Origin: Streptomyces mobaraensis | Lineage (GTDB): Bacteria; Actinomycetota; Actinomycetes; Streptomycetales; Streptomycetaceae | Direction: 5' to 3' | Assembly: GCF_020099395.1 (NCBI RefSeq) | Contig: NZ_CP083590.1 | Location: 5,580,001-5,644,000 of the forward strand | Length of the DNA: 64,000 nucleotides | Shown: one piece after another, positions 8,518-18,204 of the stretch | Numbering within the stretch: the first letter of the stretch is position 1 | Layout of the letters: the number at the start of each line of letters is the position of its first letter | Notes under the pieces: model-generated | What the model saw: only the letters and a program-made list of their open reading frames with translations | The model's database searches: none | Told to the model about the DNA's origin: nothing | Program-made: the position numbers and the translations under genes

Positions 8518-8944
8518 GTGCACGAAGGTAGTCGGCTACCGGCCCGTCGGCCCCCCGAAGAGGCGGGCAAACGCCGTCAACGTGGCCATCTGTGAGGCAA
8601 GCCACAGCCCGGAGGGGCGTGCGGCCGACCGGGTGAGCCCGCCGCCGCGGCCCGTCCTCCGGCGCGCTGGCCGGTTGATTGACCGGGGGGACGAGTGGAC
8701 TAAAGTGGCGCGAAGTGGGAGGCGAGCCGCTCCCCCCGAACCGCCGGAACCCAGCGACCCAGCCGTACCAGGAAATCCGGAAACCCGCCACGTGCGCGAG
8801 GTGTCCGTACCCCTCGGCCCCTTCCCGCTCCCCGGCCGTCCCGCGCCGCCCGCCGGCGCCGGGCCGGGCGGCGCCTCCCCTTCGAGCGGGCGGGGACCCG
8901 GCGGTGCGTGCGCCCCGCGCCGTACCGCACTCCCAGAAGGGCGC
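8518..8944. other. Divergent intergenic region ahead of rsmH
   Basis: About 430 bp between the carbonic anhydrase and rsmH. The left part is the start region of the carbonic anhydrase; the middle holds the candidate dcw promoter with AGTGG repeats (described separately). From 8720 to 8944 lies a long GC-rich leader in which I find no gene. No mraZ gene is present here, although mraZ precedes rsmH in many bacteria. Confidence 0.6.
8679..8719 (+). promoter_or_regulatory. Candidate dcw promoter with MraZ-box-like direct repeats
   Basis: A -35-like TTGACC (8679-8684) and -10-like TAAAGT (8701-8706) are separated by 16 bases. Overlapping and following the -10 are three AGTGG pentamers at 8694, 8704 and 8714, exactly ten bases apart. 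Direct TGG-containing pentamers separated by five bases are the known binding pattern of the repressor MraZ ahead of rsmH in other bacteria. The promoter assignment is inference; the repeats are seen directly. Confidence 0.5.
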
Positions 8945-9913
8945 ATGAGCAGCAACGCGCGTCACGTCCCCGTCATGCTCCAGCGCTGCCTGGACATGCT
9001 CGCCCCCGCTCTCACGGAGCCCGGTGCCGTCGTCGTCGACTGCACGCTGGGCGCCGGGGGGCACAGCGAGGCGCTGCTCACCGCCTTCCCGGAGGCCCGG
9101 CTCGTCGCCCTCGACCGCGACCCCACCGCCCTCGCCCTGGCCGGCGGCCGGCTGGCCCCCTTCGGCGACCGCGCCACCCTCGTCCAGGCCGTCTACCACG
9201 AGCTCCCCGAGGTGCTGGAGCGGCTGGGCATCCCGCGCGTCCAGGGCGTCCTGTTCGACCTCGGCGTCTCGTCCATGCAGCTCGACGAGGCCGACCGCGG
9301 CTTCGCCTACGCGCAGGACGCGCCGCTCGACATGCGCATGGACCAGACGAAGGGCATCAGCGCCGCCGAGGTCCTCAACACCTACCCGCCCGGCGAACTC
9401 GTCCGCATCCTGCGGGCGTACGGCGAGGAGAAGCAGGCCCGGCGGATCGTCGAGGCGGTCGTCCGGGAGCGCGAGAAGGAGCCCTTCACGCGCAGCGCCC
9501 GGCTGGTCGAGCTGATCCGCGACGCGCTGCCGCAGGCCGCCAAGCGCACCGGCGGCAATCCCGCGAAGCGCACCTTCCAGGCGCTGCGCATCGAGGTCAA
9601 CGGCGAACTGGCCAGCGTCGAACGGGCCATTCCGGCCGCGGTCAAGGCGCTCGCGGTGGGCGGCCGGATCGCGGTGCTGTCCTACCAGTCGCTGGAGGAC
9701 CGCATCGTCAAGCAGGTCTTCGCGGCGGGCGCCGCCACCACCGCGCCCCCCGGCCTGCCGGTGGTCCCCGAGCGCTACCAGCCGCGGCTGAAGCTGCTCA
9801 CCCGCGGCGCCGAACTGCCCACCGAGGAGGAGGTCGCCGAGAACCGGCGGGCCGCCCCCGCCCGGCTGCGCGGAGCGGAGCGCGTCCGCGAGGACGTGAC
9901 GGACGCGCCATGA
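8945..9913 (+). CDS. rsmH: 16S rRNA m4C1402 methyltransferase RsmH (MraW)
   Basis: A 322-residue SAM-dependent enzyme that N4-methylates C1402 of 16S rRNA in the decoding centre. It opens with [16 protein letters not shown]. The SAM-binding segment [17 protein letters not shown], the [20 protein letters not shown] block and the C-terminal [14 protein letters not shown] are diagnostic. ATG 8945 follows AGAAGG. The frame stays open far upstream, but homology begins at this Met. First gene of the dcw cluster; its stop overlaps the ftsL start (ATGA). Confidence 0.95.
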   Translation: MSSNARHVPVMLQRCLDMLAPALTEPGAVVVDCTLGAGGHSEALLTAFPEARLVALDRDPTALALAGGRLAPFGDRATLVQAVYHELPEVLERLGIPRVQGVLFDLGVSSMQLDEADRGFAYAQDAPLDMRMDQTKGISAAEVLNTYPPGELVRILRAYGEEKQARRIVEAVVREREKEPFTRSARLVELIRDALPQAAKRTGGNPAKRTFQALRIEVNGELASVERAIPAAVKALAVGGRIAVLSYQSLEDRIVKQVFAAGAATTAPPGLPVVPERYQPRLKLLTRGAELPTEEEVAENRRAAPARLRGAERVREDVTDAP

Positions 9914-10476
9914 CGGCCACCGCGCGCACCCGGGGCACCGCCGGCGGAAGCCGGCTCGGCCGACTGCTGCCGGTCGGGACCGGCGGCGCGCGGCGCACCC
10001 CCTTCGTGCTGCTGGTCGTGGTGCTGCTCGGCTCCGGGCTGATCGGCCTGCTGCTGCTCAACTCGGCGCTCAACCAGGGCTCGTTCGAGCTCAGCAGGCT
10101 CCAGCGGAAGACCACCGAGCTGACCGACCGGCAGCAGGCCCTCCAGCAGGAGGTCGACCAGCTCGCCGCCCCCGACGCGCTGGAGCGCCGGGCCCGGGAG
10201 CTGGGCATGGTCCCCGGCGGCAGCCCCGCCTTCCTCAACCCCGACGGGACGGTCAGCGGCGTGCCCGCCCCCGCGCCCGAGGCGGGCGCGGCCCCCGGCG
10301 ACGGCGGGCCGGACCCGGCCGCGTACCGGCCGCCGGCGCCCGCGCCGGTACCCGCGCCCGTACCGTCCCCCGTGCCGGCCCCGGGGCCTCCGGCGGCCGA
10401 ACCGGCGCCCTCGCCGGCACCTGCGGCACCCTCAGCACCCTCAGCACCCTCCCTCCCCGGACTTCCAGGCAGGTGA
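9910..10476 (+). CDS. ftsL: Cell division protein FtsL
   Basis: A 188-residue bitopic membrane protein of the divisome, partner of FtsQ and DivIC/FtsB. It has a short basic cytoplasmic N terminus, one hydrophobic helix ([20 protein letters not shown], about residues 34-54), a coiled coil (about 58-92, with heptads such as [20 protein letters not shown]), then a Pro/Ala-rich tail of about 80 residues ending in repeated Pro-Ser motifs. ATG 9910 overlaps the rsmH stop by 4 nt. FtsL is poorly conserved, so the call rests on position and architecture. Confidence 0.88.
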   Translation: MTATARTRGTAGGSRLGRLLPVGTGGARRTPFVLLVVVLLGSGLIGLLLLNSALNQGSFELSRLQRKTTELTDRQQALQQEVDQLAAPDALERRARELGMVPGGSPAFLNPDGTVSGVPAPAPEAGAAPGDGGPDPAAYRPPAPAPVPAPVPSPVPAPGPPAAEPAPSPAPAAPSAPSAPSLPGLPGR

Positions 10477-10480
10477 CGTC

Positions 10481-12385
10481 GTGACGGCGCCCAGGCAGCA
10501 GCCCCGCCGCCCGGTTCCCGGGCCCGCCCGCCCCGCGGCCCGCCCGGCGCGCCCCCGCGTCGGCGCCCGCCCGCTCCGCCTGGGCAATCCGCGGCCCCGG
10601 CTCCGGCTGATCGGCCTCGGCCTCACCCTGGTGCTGCTGGTGTTCACCGTGCGGCTGCTCCAGGTGCAGGCCGTCGACGCCGACGCCTACGCCGCCCGCG
10701 CCAACGTCAACCGCTACATCCCCGTCACCCTGGCCGCCGAGCGCGGTGCCATCACCGACCGCAACGGCGTGGACCTGGCCACCACCGTCGACGCCTACGA
10801 CATCACCGCCGCCCCCGACCTGCTCACCCCCGAGCGCACCGGCCTCAAGAACGCCGCCCACAAGGCCGCCGAGCTGCTGGCCCCGGTCCTGGGCGGGCCC
10901 GTCGACGAGGTAGAGGAGAAGCTCACCGCCAACCCGGCCTCCAAGTACGTGGTCCTGGCCCGGCAGCAGCCGCCCCAGGTCTGGGACCGCATCCGGGAGC
11001 TCAAGCAGGGCAAGGCCGCCCGCGTCCGCGGCACGCACGGCGCCCTGAACCTGCTCACCGGCGTCAACCGCGAGGCGCACAGCAAGCGCGTGTACCCCAA
11101 CGGCGACCTCGCCGCCGGGATACTGGGCTTCGTCAACGCCGACGGCAAGGGCGGCGGCGGGCTGGAGGCCCAGCTCAACACCGCGCTCGCGGGCAAGGAC
11201 GGCAAGCGGGTCTACGCCCAGTCCGGCGGCCGGCAGGTGCCCACCGGCGACCTCAAGGAGCAGGCCGCCGTCCCCGGCTCGGACGTCGAGCTGACCATCG
11301 ACCGGGACATCCAGTGGGCCGCCCAGAGTGCCATCGCCGCCCAGGTCCGCGCGTCCGCCGCCGACCGCGGCTACGTCGTCGTCCAGGACTCCCGCAGCGG
11401 CGAGATCCTGGCCATGGCCAACGCCCCCGGCTACAACCCCAACGACCTCGCCCACGCCGACCGCGCCGCGCTGGGCAACGCCGCGCTCCAGGACGCCTAC
11501 GAGCCCGGCAGCGTCAACAAGGTGATGACGATGGCGGCCGTGCTGGAGGAGGGCGTCGCCACCCCCGGCACCCGGGTGGAGGTCCCCAACCGGCTGCCGC
11601 GCGCCGACCGGGCGTTCGCCGACGACATCGACCACGCCACCTGGCACCTCACCCTCAACGGGGTGCTCGCCAAGTCCAGCAACATCGGCACCATCCTGGC
11701 CAGCGAGCAGCTCGGCAAGACCCCCGAGGAGTCGGGCGCGGTCCTCTACTCGTACCTGCGCAAGTTCGGCCTCGGGCAGCCCACCGGCCTGGGCTTCCCG
11801 GGCGAGACGCCGGGCATCCTGGCCCCGGCGCGGGAGTGGAGCGCCTCCCAGCGCTACACCGTCCCGTTCGGCCAGGGCCTGTCCCTCAACGCCGTCCAGG
11901 CCGCCTCCGTCTACTCGACGATCGCCGGCGGCGGCGAACGCGTCCGGCCGACACTGGTGCGCGGCACCAAGGGCCCCGACGGGCGCTACCTCCCCGCGCC
12001 CGCCCCGCCCCGCACCCGGGTGGTCAGCGAGAAGACCGCCAAGCAGCTGTCGGAGATGCTGGAGTCGGTCGTCGACGACCGGGACGGCACCGGGACCAAG
12101 GCGAAGATCCCCGGCTACCGGGTGGCCGGCAAGACCGGCACGTCCAACCGGGTGGATCCGCGCACCGGCCGCTACCACGGCTACACCGCCTCCTTCGCCG
12201 GCTTCGCCCCCGCCGACCAGCCCCGCGTCACCGTCTACTGCGCCATCCAGAACCCCACCCGGGGCAGCTACTTCGGCGGCCAGATCTGCGGACCGGTGTT
12301 CCAACAGGTCATGTCCTTCGCGCTGAAGACGCTCCAGGTGCCGCCCTCCGGCAGCGGGCCGCCCCGGCTGCCCGTGGAGTACTGA
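10481..12385 (+). CDS. ftsI: Penicillin-binding protein FtsI (division transpeptidase)
   Basis: A 634-residue class B PBP that cross-links septal peptidoglycan. After a basic Pro-rich N terminus there is one membrane anchor (about residues 42-62), the PBP dimerisation domain, and the transpeptidase domain with all three active-site motifs: SVNK (SxxK, catalytic Ser) in AYEPGSVNKVM, SSN in LAKSSNIGT, and KTG in AGKTGTSNRV. GTG 10481 starts five bases after the ftsL stop. Cognate polymerase is FtsW, in the same cluster. Confidence 0.95.
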   Translation: MTAPRQQPRRPVPGPARPAARPARPRVGARPLRLGNPRPRLRLIGLGLTLVLLVFTVRLLQVQAVDADAYAARANVNRYIPVTLAAERGAITDRNGVDLATTVDAYDITAAPDLLTPERTGLKNAAHKAAELLAPVLGGPVDEVEEKLTANPASKYVVLARQQPPQVWDRIRELKQGKAARVRGTHGALNLLTGVNREAHSKRVYPNGDLAAGILGFVNADGKGGGGLEAQLNTALAGKDGKRVYAQSGGRQVPTGDLKEQAAVPGSDVELTIDRDIQWAAQSAIAAQVRASAADRGYVVVQDSRSGEILAMANAPGYNPNDLAHADRAALGNAALQDAYEPGSVNKVMTMAAVLEEGVATPGTRVEVPNRLPRADRAFADDIDHATWHLTLNGVLAKSSNIGTILASEQLGKTPEESGAVLYSYLRKFGLGQPTGLGFPGETPGILAPAREWSASQRYTVPFGQGLSLNAVQAASVYSTIAGGGERVRPTLVRGTKGPDGRYLPAPAPPRTRVVSEKTAKQLSEMLESVVDDRDGTGTKAKIPGYRVAGKTGTSNRVDPRTGRYHGYTASFAGFAPADQPRVTVYCAIQNPTRGSYFGGQICGPVFQQVMSFALKTLQVPPSGSGPPRLPVEY

Positions 12386-12512
12386 CCGTGCCGCCGCGCC
12401 GCGCCACCGGGGCGTGCCGACTGTGACGCACGGCACGTCGGAACCGGGGAACCGCGGCCCGGCGCGCCCCTCGCTTCGCGACGGGCCGGGTGCGCCCGGT
12501 ACGCTCACCGCC

Positions 12513-14147
12513 GTGCCCCACGCTGATCAGTCCCCAGCCACCACCCCGGAACCCACCGCTCCGGGAGCGCCCCGCCCCACCCGGGTCCGGCCGGTGCCGC
12601 TCACCGAGCTCGCCGGTCAGCTGGGCGTCCGCGCCCCCGAGGGCGCGGGAGCCGCGGTCACCGGCATCACGCACGACTCCCGTGCCGTCCGCCCCGGCGA
12701 CCTCTACGCGGCCCTGCCCGGCGCCCGGTTCCACGGCGCCGCCTTCAGCGAGCAGGCGGCGAAGCTCGGCGCCGCGGCCGTGCTGACCGACCCGGCGGGC
12801 GCCGAGCGCGCCGCCGCCACCGGCCTGCCGGTCCTGGTCGTCGACGACCCGCGCGGCCGGATGGGCGCCCTCGCGGCCGCCGTCTACGGCGAGCCCGGCC
12901 GGGACCTGCTGCGCATCGGCATCACGGGCACCTCCGGCAAGACCACCACCGCCTACCTCATCGAGGGCGGCCTGCGCGCCTGGGAGCGCTCCCGCGCCAC
13001 CGGCGACCGCCCGGCGGCCCTCACCGGCCTGATCGGCACCGTCGAGTCCCGCATCGGCGACGAGCGCGTGAAGTCCGAGCGCACCACCCCCGAGGCCACC
13101 GACCTCCAGGCCCTGTTCGCCGTGATGCGCGAGAAGGGCGTCCACTCGGTGGCCATGGAGGTCTCCAGCCACGCGCTGGTGCTCGGCCGGGTCGACGGCT
13201 GCGTCTTCGACGTCGCCGTCTTCAACAACCTCAGCCCGGAGCACATGGAGTTCCACTCCGACATGGAGGACTACTTCCGGGCCAAAGCCGAGCTCTTCAC
13301 CAAGGAGCGCAGCCGGATCGGCGTGGTCAACGTCGACGACGCGTACGGCCGCCGGCTCGCCGGGGGCGAGTCCGAGGTCCCCGTCGTCACCTTCTCCGCC
13401 GCGGGCAGCCCGGACGCCGACTGGCGCGCGGTGGACGTCGAGAGCGGCCTGTTCGACTCCACGTTCACCATCGAGGGCCCCGACGGCGTCTCCGTCCCCG
13501 GCCGTTCGCCGCTCGCCGGCCCGTTCAACGTCGCCAACGCGCTCGCCGCCGTCGTGGCGCTGGTCGCCGCCGGCGCCGACCCGCGGACCGCCGCGGACGG
13601 CGTCGCCGCCGTCGCCGGCGTCCCCGGCCGGCTGGAGCGTGTCGACGCCGGGCAGGGCTACCTCGCCGTCGTCGACTACGCCCACAAGACGGACGCCGTC
13701 GAATCGGTTCTCCGCGCCCTGCGCAAGGTCACCCCCGGCCGCATCCACGCCGTCCTCGGCTGCGGCGGCGACCGGGACACCACCAAGCGCGCTCCTATGG
13801 GCGCCGCGCTGGCCCGGCTCGCCGACACCGCCGTCCTGACCTCCGACAACCCCCGCTCCGAGGATCCCCTCGCGATCCTCGCCACCATGCTCGCGGGCGC
13901 CGCCGAGGTGCCCGCCGCCGAGCGCGGCGCCGTCCTCCTCCTGGAGGACCGCGCCGCCGCCATCGCCGCCGCCGTCGCCCGCGCCGAGCCCGGAGACACC
14001 GTCCTCGTCCTGGGCAAGGGCCACGAGCAGGGCCAGGACATCGCCGGAGTGGTACGCCCCTTCGACGACCGCCAGGTGCTGCGCGAGGCCATCGAGCGCG
14101 GCGCCGGTACCCACGCGGTCACCAAGCACCGGAACGACCAGGGATGA
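12513..14147 (+). CDS. murE: UDP-MurNAc-tripeptide synthetase MurE (diaminopimelate-adding)
   Basis: A 544-residue Mur ligase that adds diaminopimelate to UDP-MurNAc-L-Ala-D-Glu (LL-DAP is expected in Streptomyces). The ATP-binding motif is GITGTSGKTTTAY. The DNPR motif that marks DAP-adding MurE is present in LTSDNPRSEDP. Mur ligase catalytic, central and C-terminal domains are complete. GTG 12513 was chosen because a -10-like TACGCT lies seven bases upstream, suggesting a leaderless mRNA. A GTG at 12414 would add 33 low-complexity residues. Part of the cytoplasmic lipid II precursor pathway. Confidence 0.93.
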   Translation: MPHADQSPATTPEPTAPGAPRPTRVRPVPLTELAGQLGVRAPEGAGAAVTGITHDSRAVRPGDLYAALPGARFHGAAFSEQAAKLGAAAVLTDPAGAERAAATGLPVLVVDDPRGRMGALAAAVYGEPGRDLLRIGITGTSGKTTTAYLIEGGLRAWERSRATGDRPAALTGLIGTVESRIGDERVKSERTTPEATDLQALFAVMREKGVHSVAMEVSSHALVLGRVDGCVFDVAVFNNLSPEHMEFHSDMEDYFRAKAELFTKERSRIGVVNVDDAYGRRLAGGESEVPVVTFSAAGSPDADWRAVDVESGLFDSTFTIEGPDGVSVPGRSPLAGPFNVANALAAVVALVAAGADPRTAADGVAAVAGVPGRLERVDAGQGYLAVVDYAHKTDAVESVLRALRKVTPGRIHAVLGCGGDRDTTKRAPMGAALARLADTAVLTSDNPRSEDPLAILATMLAGAAEVPAAERGAVLLLEDRAAAIAAAVARAEPGDTVLVLGKGHEQGQDIAGVVRPFDDRQVLREAIERGAGTHAVTKHRNDQG

Positions 14148-14212
14148 CAGACCGCCATGCGCGCACAAACCTCCCCCCGGAAGCCCGACCGAACGGCTGG
14201 AGGTGACCCCCG

Positions 14213-15637
14213 GTGATCCCCCTGTCCCTCGCCGAGATCACCGCCCTCGTCGGCGGGCGGCAGCACGACATACCGGACCCGGACGCCCTGGCTACCGGCC
14301 CGGTCGTCTACGACTCCCGTGAGGTCGTCCCCGGCGGCCTGTTCGCGGCCTTCGCCGGGGAGCACGTCGACGGCCACGACTACGCCGGACGCGCCATCGA
14401 GGCGGGGGCGGTCGCCGTACTGGCCACCCGGCCCGTCGGCGTACCCGCCATCGTCGTCCCGGACGTCGTCGCAGCCCTCGGGGCCCTGGCCCGCGCCGTC
14501 GTGGAGCGCCTGGGCGCCACCGTGGTCGGACTGACCGGCTCCGCCGGGAAGACCAGCACCAAGGACCTGATCGGGCAGCTGCTGGGCCGCCTGGGACCGA
14601 CGGTGTGCCCGGCCGGCAACCTCAACAACGAGATCGGCCTCCCGGTGACCGCCCTGCGCGCCACCGAGGAGACCCGCCACCTCGTCCTGGAGATGGGCGC
14701 CCGCGGCGTCGGCCACATCCGCTACCTCGCCGAGCTCACCCCGCCGCGCATCGGCCTCGTGCTCAACGTCGGCACCGCGCACATCGGCGAGTTCGGCGGC
14801 CGGGAGCGGATCGCGCTGGCCAAGGGCGAGCTGGTCGAGGCGCTGCCGGCGGCGGCCGAGGGCGGCGTCGCCGTGCTCAACGCCGACGACCCGCTGGTCC
14901 GCGCCATGACCGCGCGCACCAAGGCCCGTACGGTGCTGTTCGGCGAGGCCGCCGACGCCGACGTACGGGCGGCGGACGTCCGCCTCACCCCGGACGGCCG
15001 GCCCGCCTTCACGCTGCACACCCCCACCGGGTGCGCCGAGGTGACCATGCGGCTGTACGGTGAGCACCACGTGTCGAACGCGCTCGCCGCCGCCGCCGTC
15101 GCCCACGAGCTGGGCATGCCCGTGCAGGAGATCGCCTCCGCGCTCTCCGAGGCGGGCCAGCTCTCCCGCTGGCGGATGGAGGTCACCGAGCGCGCGGACG
15201 GCGTGACGATCGTCAACGACGCCTACAACGCGAACCCCGAGTCCATGAAGGCCGCGCTCCGCGCGCTGGCCGCCATGGGCGAGACCGCCAGGGCGCGGGG
15301 GGGCCGCACGTGGGCGGTGCTCGGCCAAATGGCGGAGCTCGGCGAGGAGTCGCTCGCCGAGCACGACGCGGTCGGACGGCTGGCCGTCCGGCTCAACGTC
15401 AGCAAGCTCGTGGCAGTCGGGGACAGGGAAGCGGCCTGGCTGTGCATGGGCGCCTACAACGAGGGTTCGTGGGGTGAGGAGTCGGTGCACGTGTCCGACG
15501 TGCGGGCGGCGGTCGACCTGCTGCGCAGCGAGCTGCGTCCGGGGGACGTCGTCCTGGTGAAGGGGTCCCGCTCGGTCGGGCTGGAGCGGGTCGCGGAACA
15601 GCTGCTCGCGGGTGAGGGCGAGGTCACCGGTCGATGA
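14213..15637 (+). CDS. murF: UDP-MurNAc-tripeptide D-Ala-D-Ala ligase MurF
   Basis: A 474-residue Mur ligase that adds D-Ala-D-Ala to complete the UDP-MurNAc-pentapeptide. The P-loop is [15 protein letters not shown]. The conserved [11 protein letters not shown] and [16 protein letters not shown] blocks are typical of MurF. GTG 14213 follows GGAGG at 14199-14203. It overlaps mraY by 4 nt (ATGA), so the cytoplasmic and membrane steps are probably coupled in translation. Confidence 0.95.
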   Translation: MIPLSLAEITALVGGRQHDIPDPDALATGPVVYDSREVVPGGLFAAFAGEHVDGHDYAGRAIEAGAVAVLATRPVGVPAIVVPDVVAALGALARAVVERLGATVVGLTGSAGKTSTKDLIGQLLGRLGPTVCPAGNLNNEIGLPVTALRATEETRHLVLEMGARGVGHIRYLAELTPPRIGLVLNVGTAHIGEFGGRERIALAKGELVEALPAAAEGGVAVLNADDPLVRAMTARTKARTVLFGEAADADVRAADVRLTPDGRPAFTLHTPTGCAEVTMRLYGEHHVSNALAAAAVAHELGMPVQEIASALSEAGQLSRWRMEVTERADGVTIVNDAYNANPESMKAALRALAAMGETARARGGRTWAVLGQMAELGEESLAEHDAVGRLAVRLNVSKLVAVGDREAAWLCMGAYNEGSWGEESVHVSDVRAAVDLLRSELRPGDVVLVKGSRSVGLERVAEQLLAGEGEVTGR

Positions 15638-16698
15638 ACCAGATCCTTGTCGCGGGAGTCGTCGGACTCTTCCTGACGCTGATCGGCACCCCGCTGCTGA
15701 TCAAGTTCCTCGCCCGCAAGGGCTACGGCCAGTTCATCCGGGACGACGGCCCGCGCGGCCACGCCGGGAAGAAGGGCACGCCCACCATGGGTGGCATCGC
15801 CTTCATCCTGGCGACCCTGGTCGCGTACGCCGTCACCAAGGTGGCGACCAGCAGCAAGCCGACCACCTCCGGTCTGCTGGTGCTGTTCCTGACCGCGGGC
15901 ATGGGCCTGGTCGGCTTCCTCGACGACTACATCAAGATCGTCAAGCAGCGCAGCCTCGGTCTGCGGGCCAAGGCCAAGATGGCCGGCCAGCTGATCGTCG
16001 GCATCGCCTTCGCGGTGCTGGCCCTGCAGTTCGCGGACACCCGCGGCCAGACCCCGGCCTCGACCCGGCTGTCGTTCACCCAGGACTTCGGCTGGGCGCT
16101 GGGCCCGGTGATCTTCGTGGTCTGGGCGCTGTTCATGATCCTCGCGATGTCGAACGGCGTGAACCTCACCGACGGCCTCGACGGCCTCGCCACCGGCGCC
16201 TCGGTGATGGTCTTCGGCGCGTACGTGTTCATCGGCACCTGGCAGCACGGCCAGTCCTGCGGCAACCCGCTGACCGCGGGCGCCGCCTGTTACGAGGTCA
16301 GAGACCCCCTCGACTTGGCCGTCGTGGCCTCCGCCCTGATGGGCTCGTGCTTCGGCTTCCTCTGGTGGAACACCTCGCCCGCCAAGATCTTCATGGGCGA
16401 TACCGGCTCGCTCGCCCTCGGCGGCGCGCTCGCGGGACTGGCCATCTGCTCCCGCACCGAGCTCCTCATCGCGGTCCTCGGCGGTCTGTTCGTCCTCATC
16501 ACCATGTCCGTGGTGATCCAGGTCGGCTCGTTCCGCCTCACCGGGAAGCGCGTCTTCCGGATGGCCCCGCTCCAGCACCACTTCGAACTCAAGGGGTGGA
16601 GCGAAGTCCTGGTGGTGGTCCGCTTCTGGATCATCCAGGGCCTGTGCGTGGCCGTCGGCCTCGGAATCTTCTACGCGGGATGGCTGGCCATCAAGTGA
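15634..16698 (+). CDS. mraY: Phospho-MurNAc-pentapeptide translocase MraY
   Basis: A 354-residue polytopic membrane enzyme that transfers phospho-MurNAc-pentapeptide to undecaprenyl phosphate, giving lipid I. About ten hydrophobic helices are visible. The signature Asp motifs are present: [17 protein letters not shown] (double Asp) and [15 protein letters not shown], plus the C-terminal [11 protein letters not shown]. The start overlaps the murF stop and the gene ends overlapping murD (GTGA). Confidence 0.96.
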   Translation: MNQILVAGVVGLFLTLIGTPLLIKFLARKGYGQFIRDDGPRGHAGKKGTPTMGGIAFILATLVAYAVTKVATSSKPTTSGLLVLFLTAGMGLVGFLDDYIKIVKQRSLGLRAKAKMAGQLIVGIAFAVLALQFADTRGQTPASTRLSFTQDFGWALGPVIFVVWALFMILAMSNGVNLTDGLDGLATGASVMVFGAYVFIGTWQHGQSCGNPLTAGAACYEVRDPLDLAVVASALMGSCFGFLWWNTSPAKIFMGDTGSLALGGALAGLAICSRTELLIAVLGGLFVLITMSVVIQVGSFRLTGKRVFRMAPLQHHFELKGWSEVLVVVRFWIIQGLCVAVGLGIFYAGWLAIK

Positions 16699-18146
16699 CC
16701 ACCTCGGAATTCCACGGCAAGCACATCACCGTCGCCGGCCTCGGCGTGAGCGGCGTCAGCGCCGCCCGCGCCCTGGCCGGCCTCGGCGCCCGGGTCACCG
16801 TCGTCGACGGCGGCGACGGCCCGGCCCTGCGCGAGCGCGCGGCCGGCCTCGGCGCCGACGTCACCGTCCGCCTGAACGACGCCGACACCCTCCCCGAGGG
16901 CACCGACCTCGTCGTCACCTCGCCCGGCTGGCGCCCGGACAGCCCGCTGTTCACCGCCGCCGCCGAGGCCGGCGTCGATGTCGTCGGCGACGTCGAGATC
17001 GCCTGGCGGCTGCGCGGCGAGGGCGCGCCCCCGTGGCTCGCCGTCACCGGCACCAACGGCAAGACGACGACCGTGCGGATGCTCGCCTCCATCCTGGAGG
17101 CCGCCGGCCTGCGCACCGCCGCCGTCGGCAACATCGGCACCCCCATCGTCGACGTGGTGCTCTCGCAGGAGCCCTACGACGTCCTGGCCGTCGAACTCTC
17201 CAGCTACCAGCTGCACTGGGCGCCCTCGCTGCGCGCCCATTCCGCGGCCGTCCTCAACCTGGCCCCGGACCACCTCGACTGGCACGGCTCGATGAAGGCG
17301 TACGCCGCCGACAAGGGCCGGGTCTACGAGGGCAACCGGATCGCCTGCGTCTACAACACCGCCGACCCGCGCACCGAGCAGCTGGTCCGCGACGCCGACG
17401 TCGAGGAGGGCTGCCGCGCCATCGGCTTCACCCTCGGCGCCCCCGGCCTCTCCGAACTCGGCGTGGTCGACGGCATCCTCGTCGACCGGGCGTTCGTCGC
17501 CGACCGGCAGCGCAACGCCCAGGAGCTCGCCGAGGTCTCCGACATCCACCCGCCGGCGCCGCACAACATCGCCAACGCCCTGGCCGCCGCCGCCCTGGCG
17601 CGCGCCTTCGGCGTGGAGCCCAAGGCCGTCCGCGACGGCCTGCGCGCCTTCCGGCCGGACGCCCACCGCATCGCCCACGTCGCCGACGTGGCCGGGGTGG
17701 CGTACGTGGACGACTCCAAGGCCACCAACACCCACGCCGCCGAGGCTTCCCTGGCCGCCTACGAGTCCGTGGTGTGGATCGCGGGCGGCCTCGCCAAGGG
17801 CGCGACCTTCGACGACCTGGTCACCGGCGCCGCCGGGCGGCTGCGCGGCGCCGTCCTGCTCGGGGCCGACCGGGCCCTGATCAAGGAGGCGCTGGCACGA
17901 CACGCCCCGGATGTCCCGGTGGTGGACCTCGACCGGACCGACACTGGGGCGATGGCCGAGGCCGTCCGGGAGGCGGCCCGGCTCGCCGCCCCCGGCGATA
18001 CGGTCCTGCTGGCCCCGGCCTGCGCGTCGATGGACATGTTCACCCACTACGGCGAGCGGGGCGAGGCGTTCGCGGCGGCGGTCCGGGAACTGGCCGACGA
18101 GGCCGGGCCCGGGGAGCCCGCCGACGGCCGCGCCACGGACAACTAG
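16695..18146 (+). CDS. murD: UDP-MurNAc-L-Ala:D-Glu ligase MurD
   Basis: A 483-residue Mur ligase that adds D-glutamate to UDP-MurNAc-L-Ala. The N-terminal Rossmann segment is [17 protein letters not shown], the P-loop [15 protein letters not shown], and the central block [13 protein letters not shown]; the C-terminal domain contains [15 protein letters not shown] 16695 overlaps the mraY stop by 4 nt. An ATG at 16680 inside mraY would add five residues. Confidence 0.95.
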   Translation: MTTSEFHGKHITVAGLGVSGVSAARALAGLGARVTVVDGGDGPALRERAAGLGADVTVRLNDADTLPEGTDLVVTSPGWRPDSPLFTAAAEAGVDVVGDVEIAWRLRGEGAPPWLAVTGTNGKTTTVRMLASILEAAGLRTAAVGNIGTPIVDVVLSQEPYDVLAVELSSYQLHWAPSLRAHSAAVLNLAPDHLDWHGSMKAYAADKGRVYEGNRIACVYNTADPRTEQLVRDADVEEGCRAIGFTLGAPGLSELGVVDGILVDRAFVADRQRNAQELAEVSDIHPPAPHNIANALAAAALARAFGVEPKAVRDGLRAFRPDAHRIAHVADVAGVAYVDDSKATNTHAAEASLAAYESVVWIAGGLAKGATFDDLVTGAAGRLRGAVLLGADRALIKEALARHAPDVPVVDLDRTDTGAMAEAVREAARLAAPGDTVLLAPACASMDMFTHYGERGEAFAAAVRELADEAGPGEPADGRATDN

Positions 18147-18204
18147 CCGCCACGGCCCCGCGCCGCGGGCCGGGCGGCCCGGAACAGCAGCGGAGGGGAC
18201 CCGG

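Noticed and set aside
8536..8955. Possible mraZ in the gap before rsmH
   Set aside because: No frame encodes an MraZ/SpoVT-AbrB-like protein; the open minus frame there is Arg/Pro-rich and lacks motifs.
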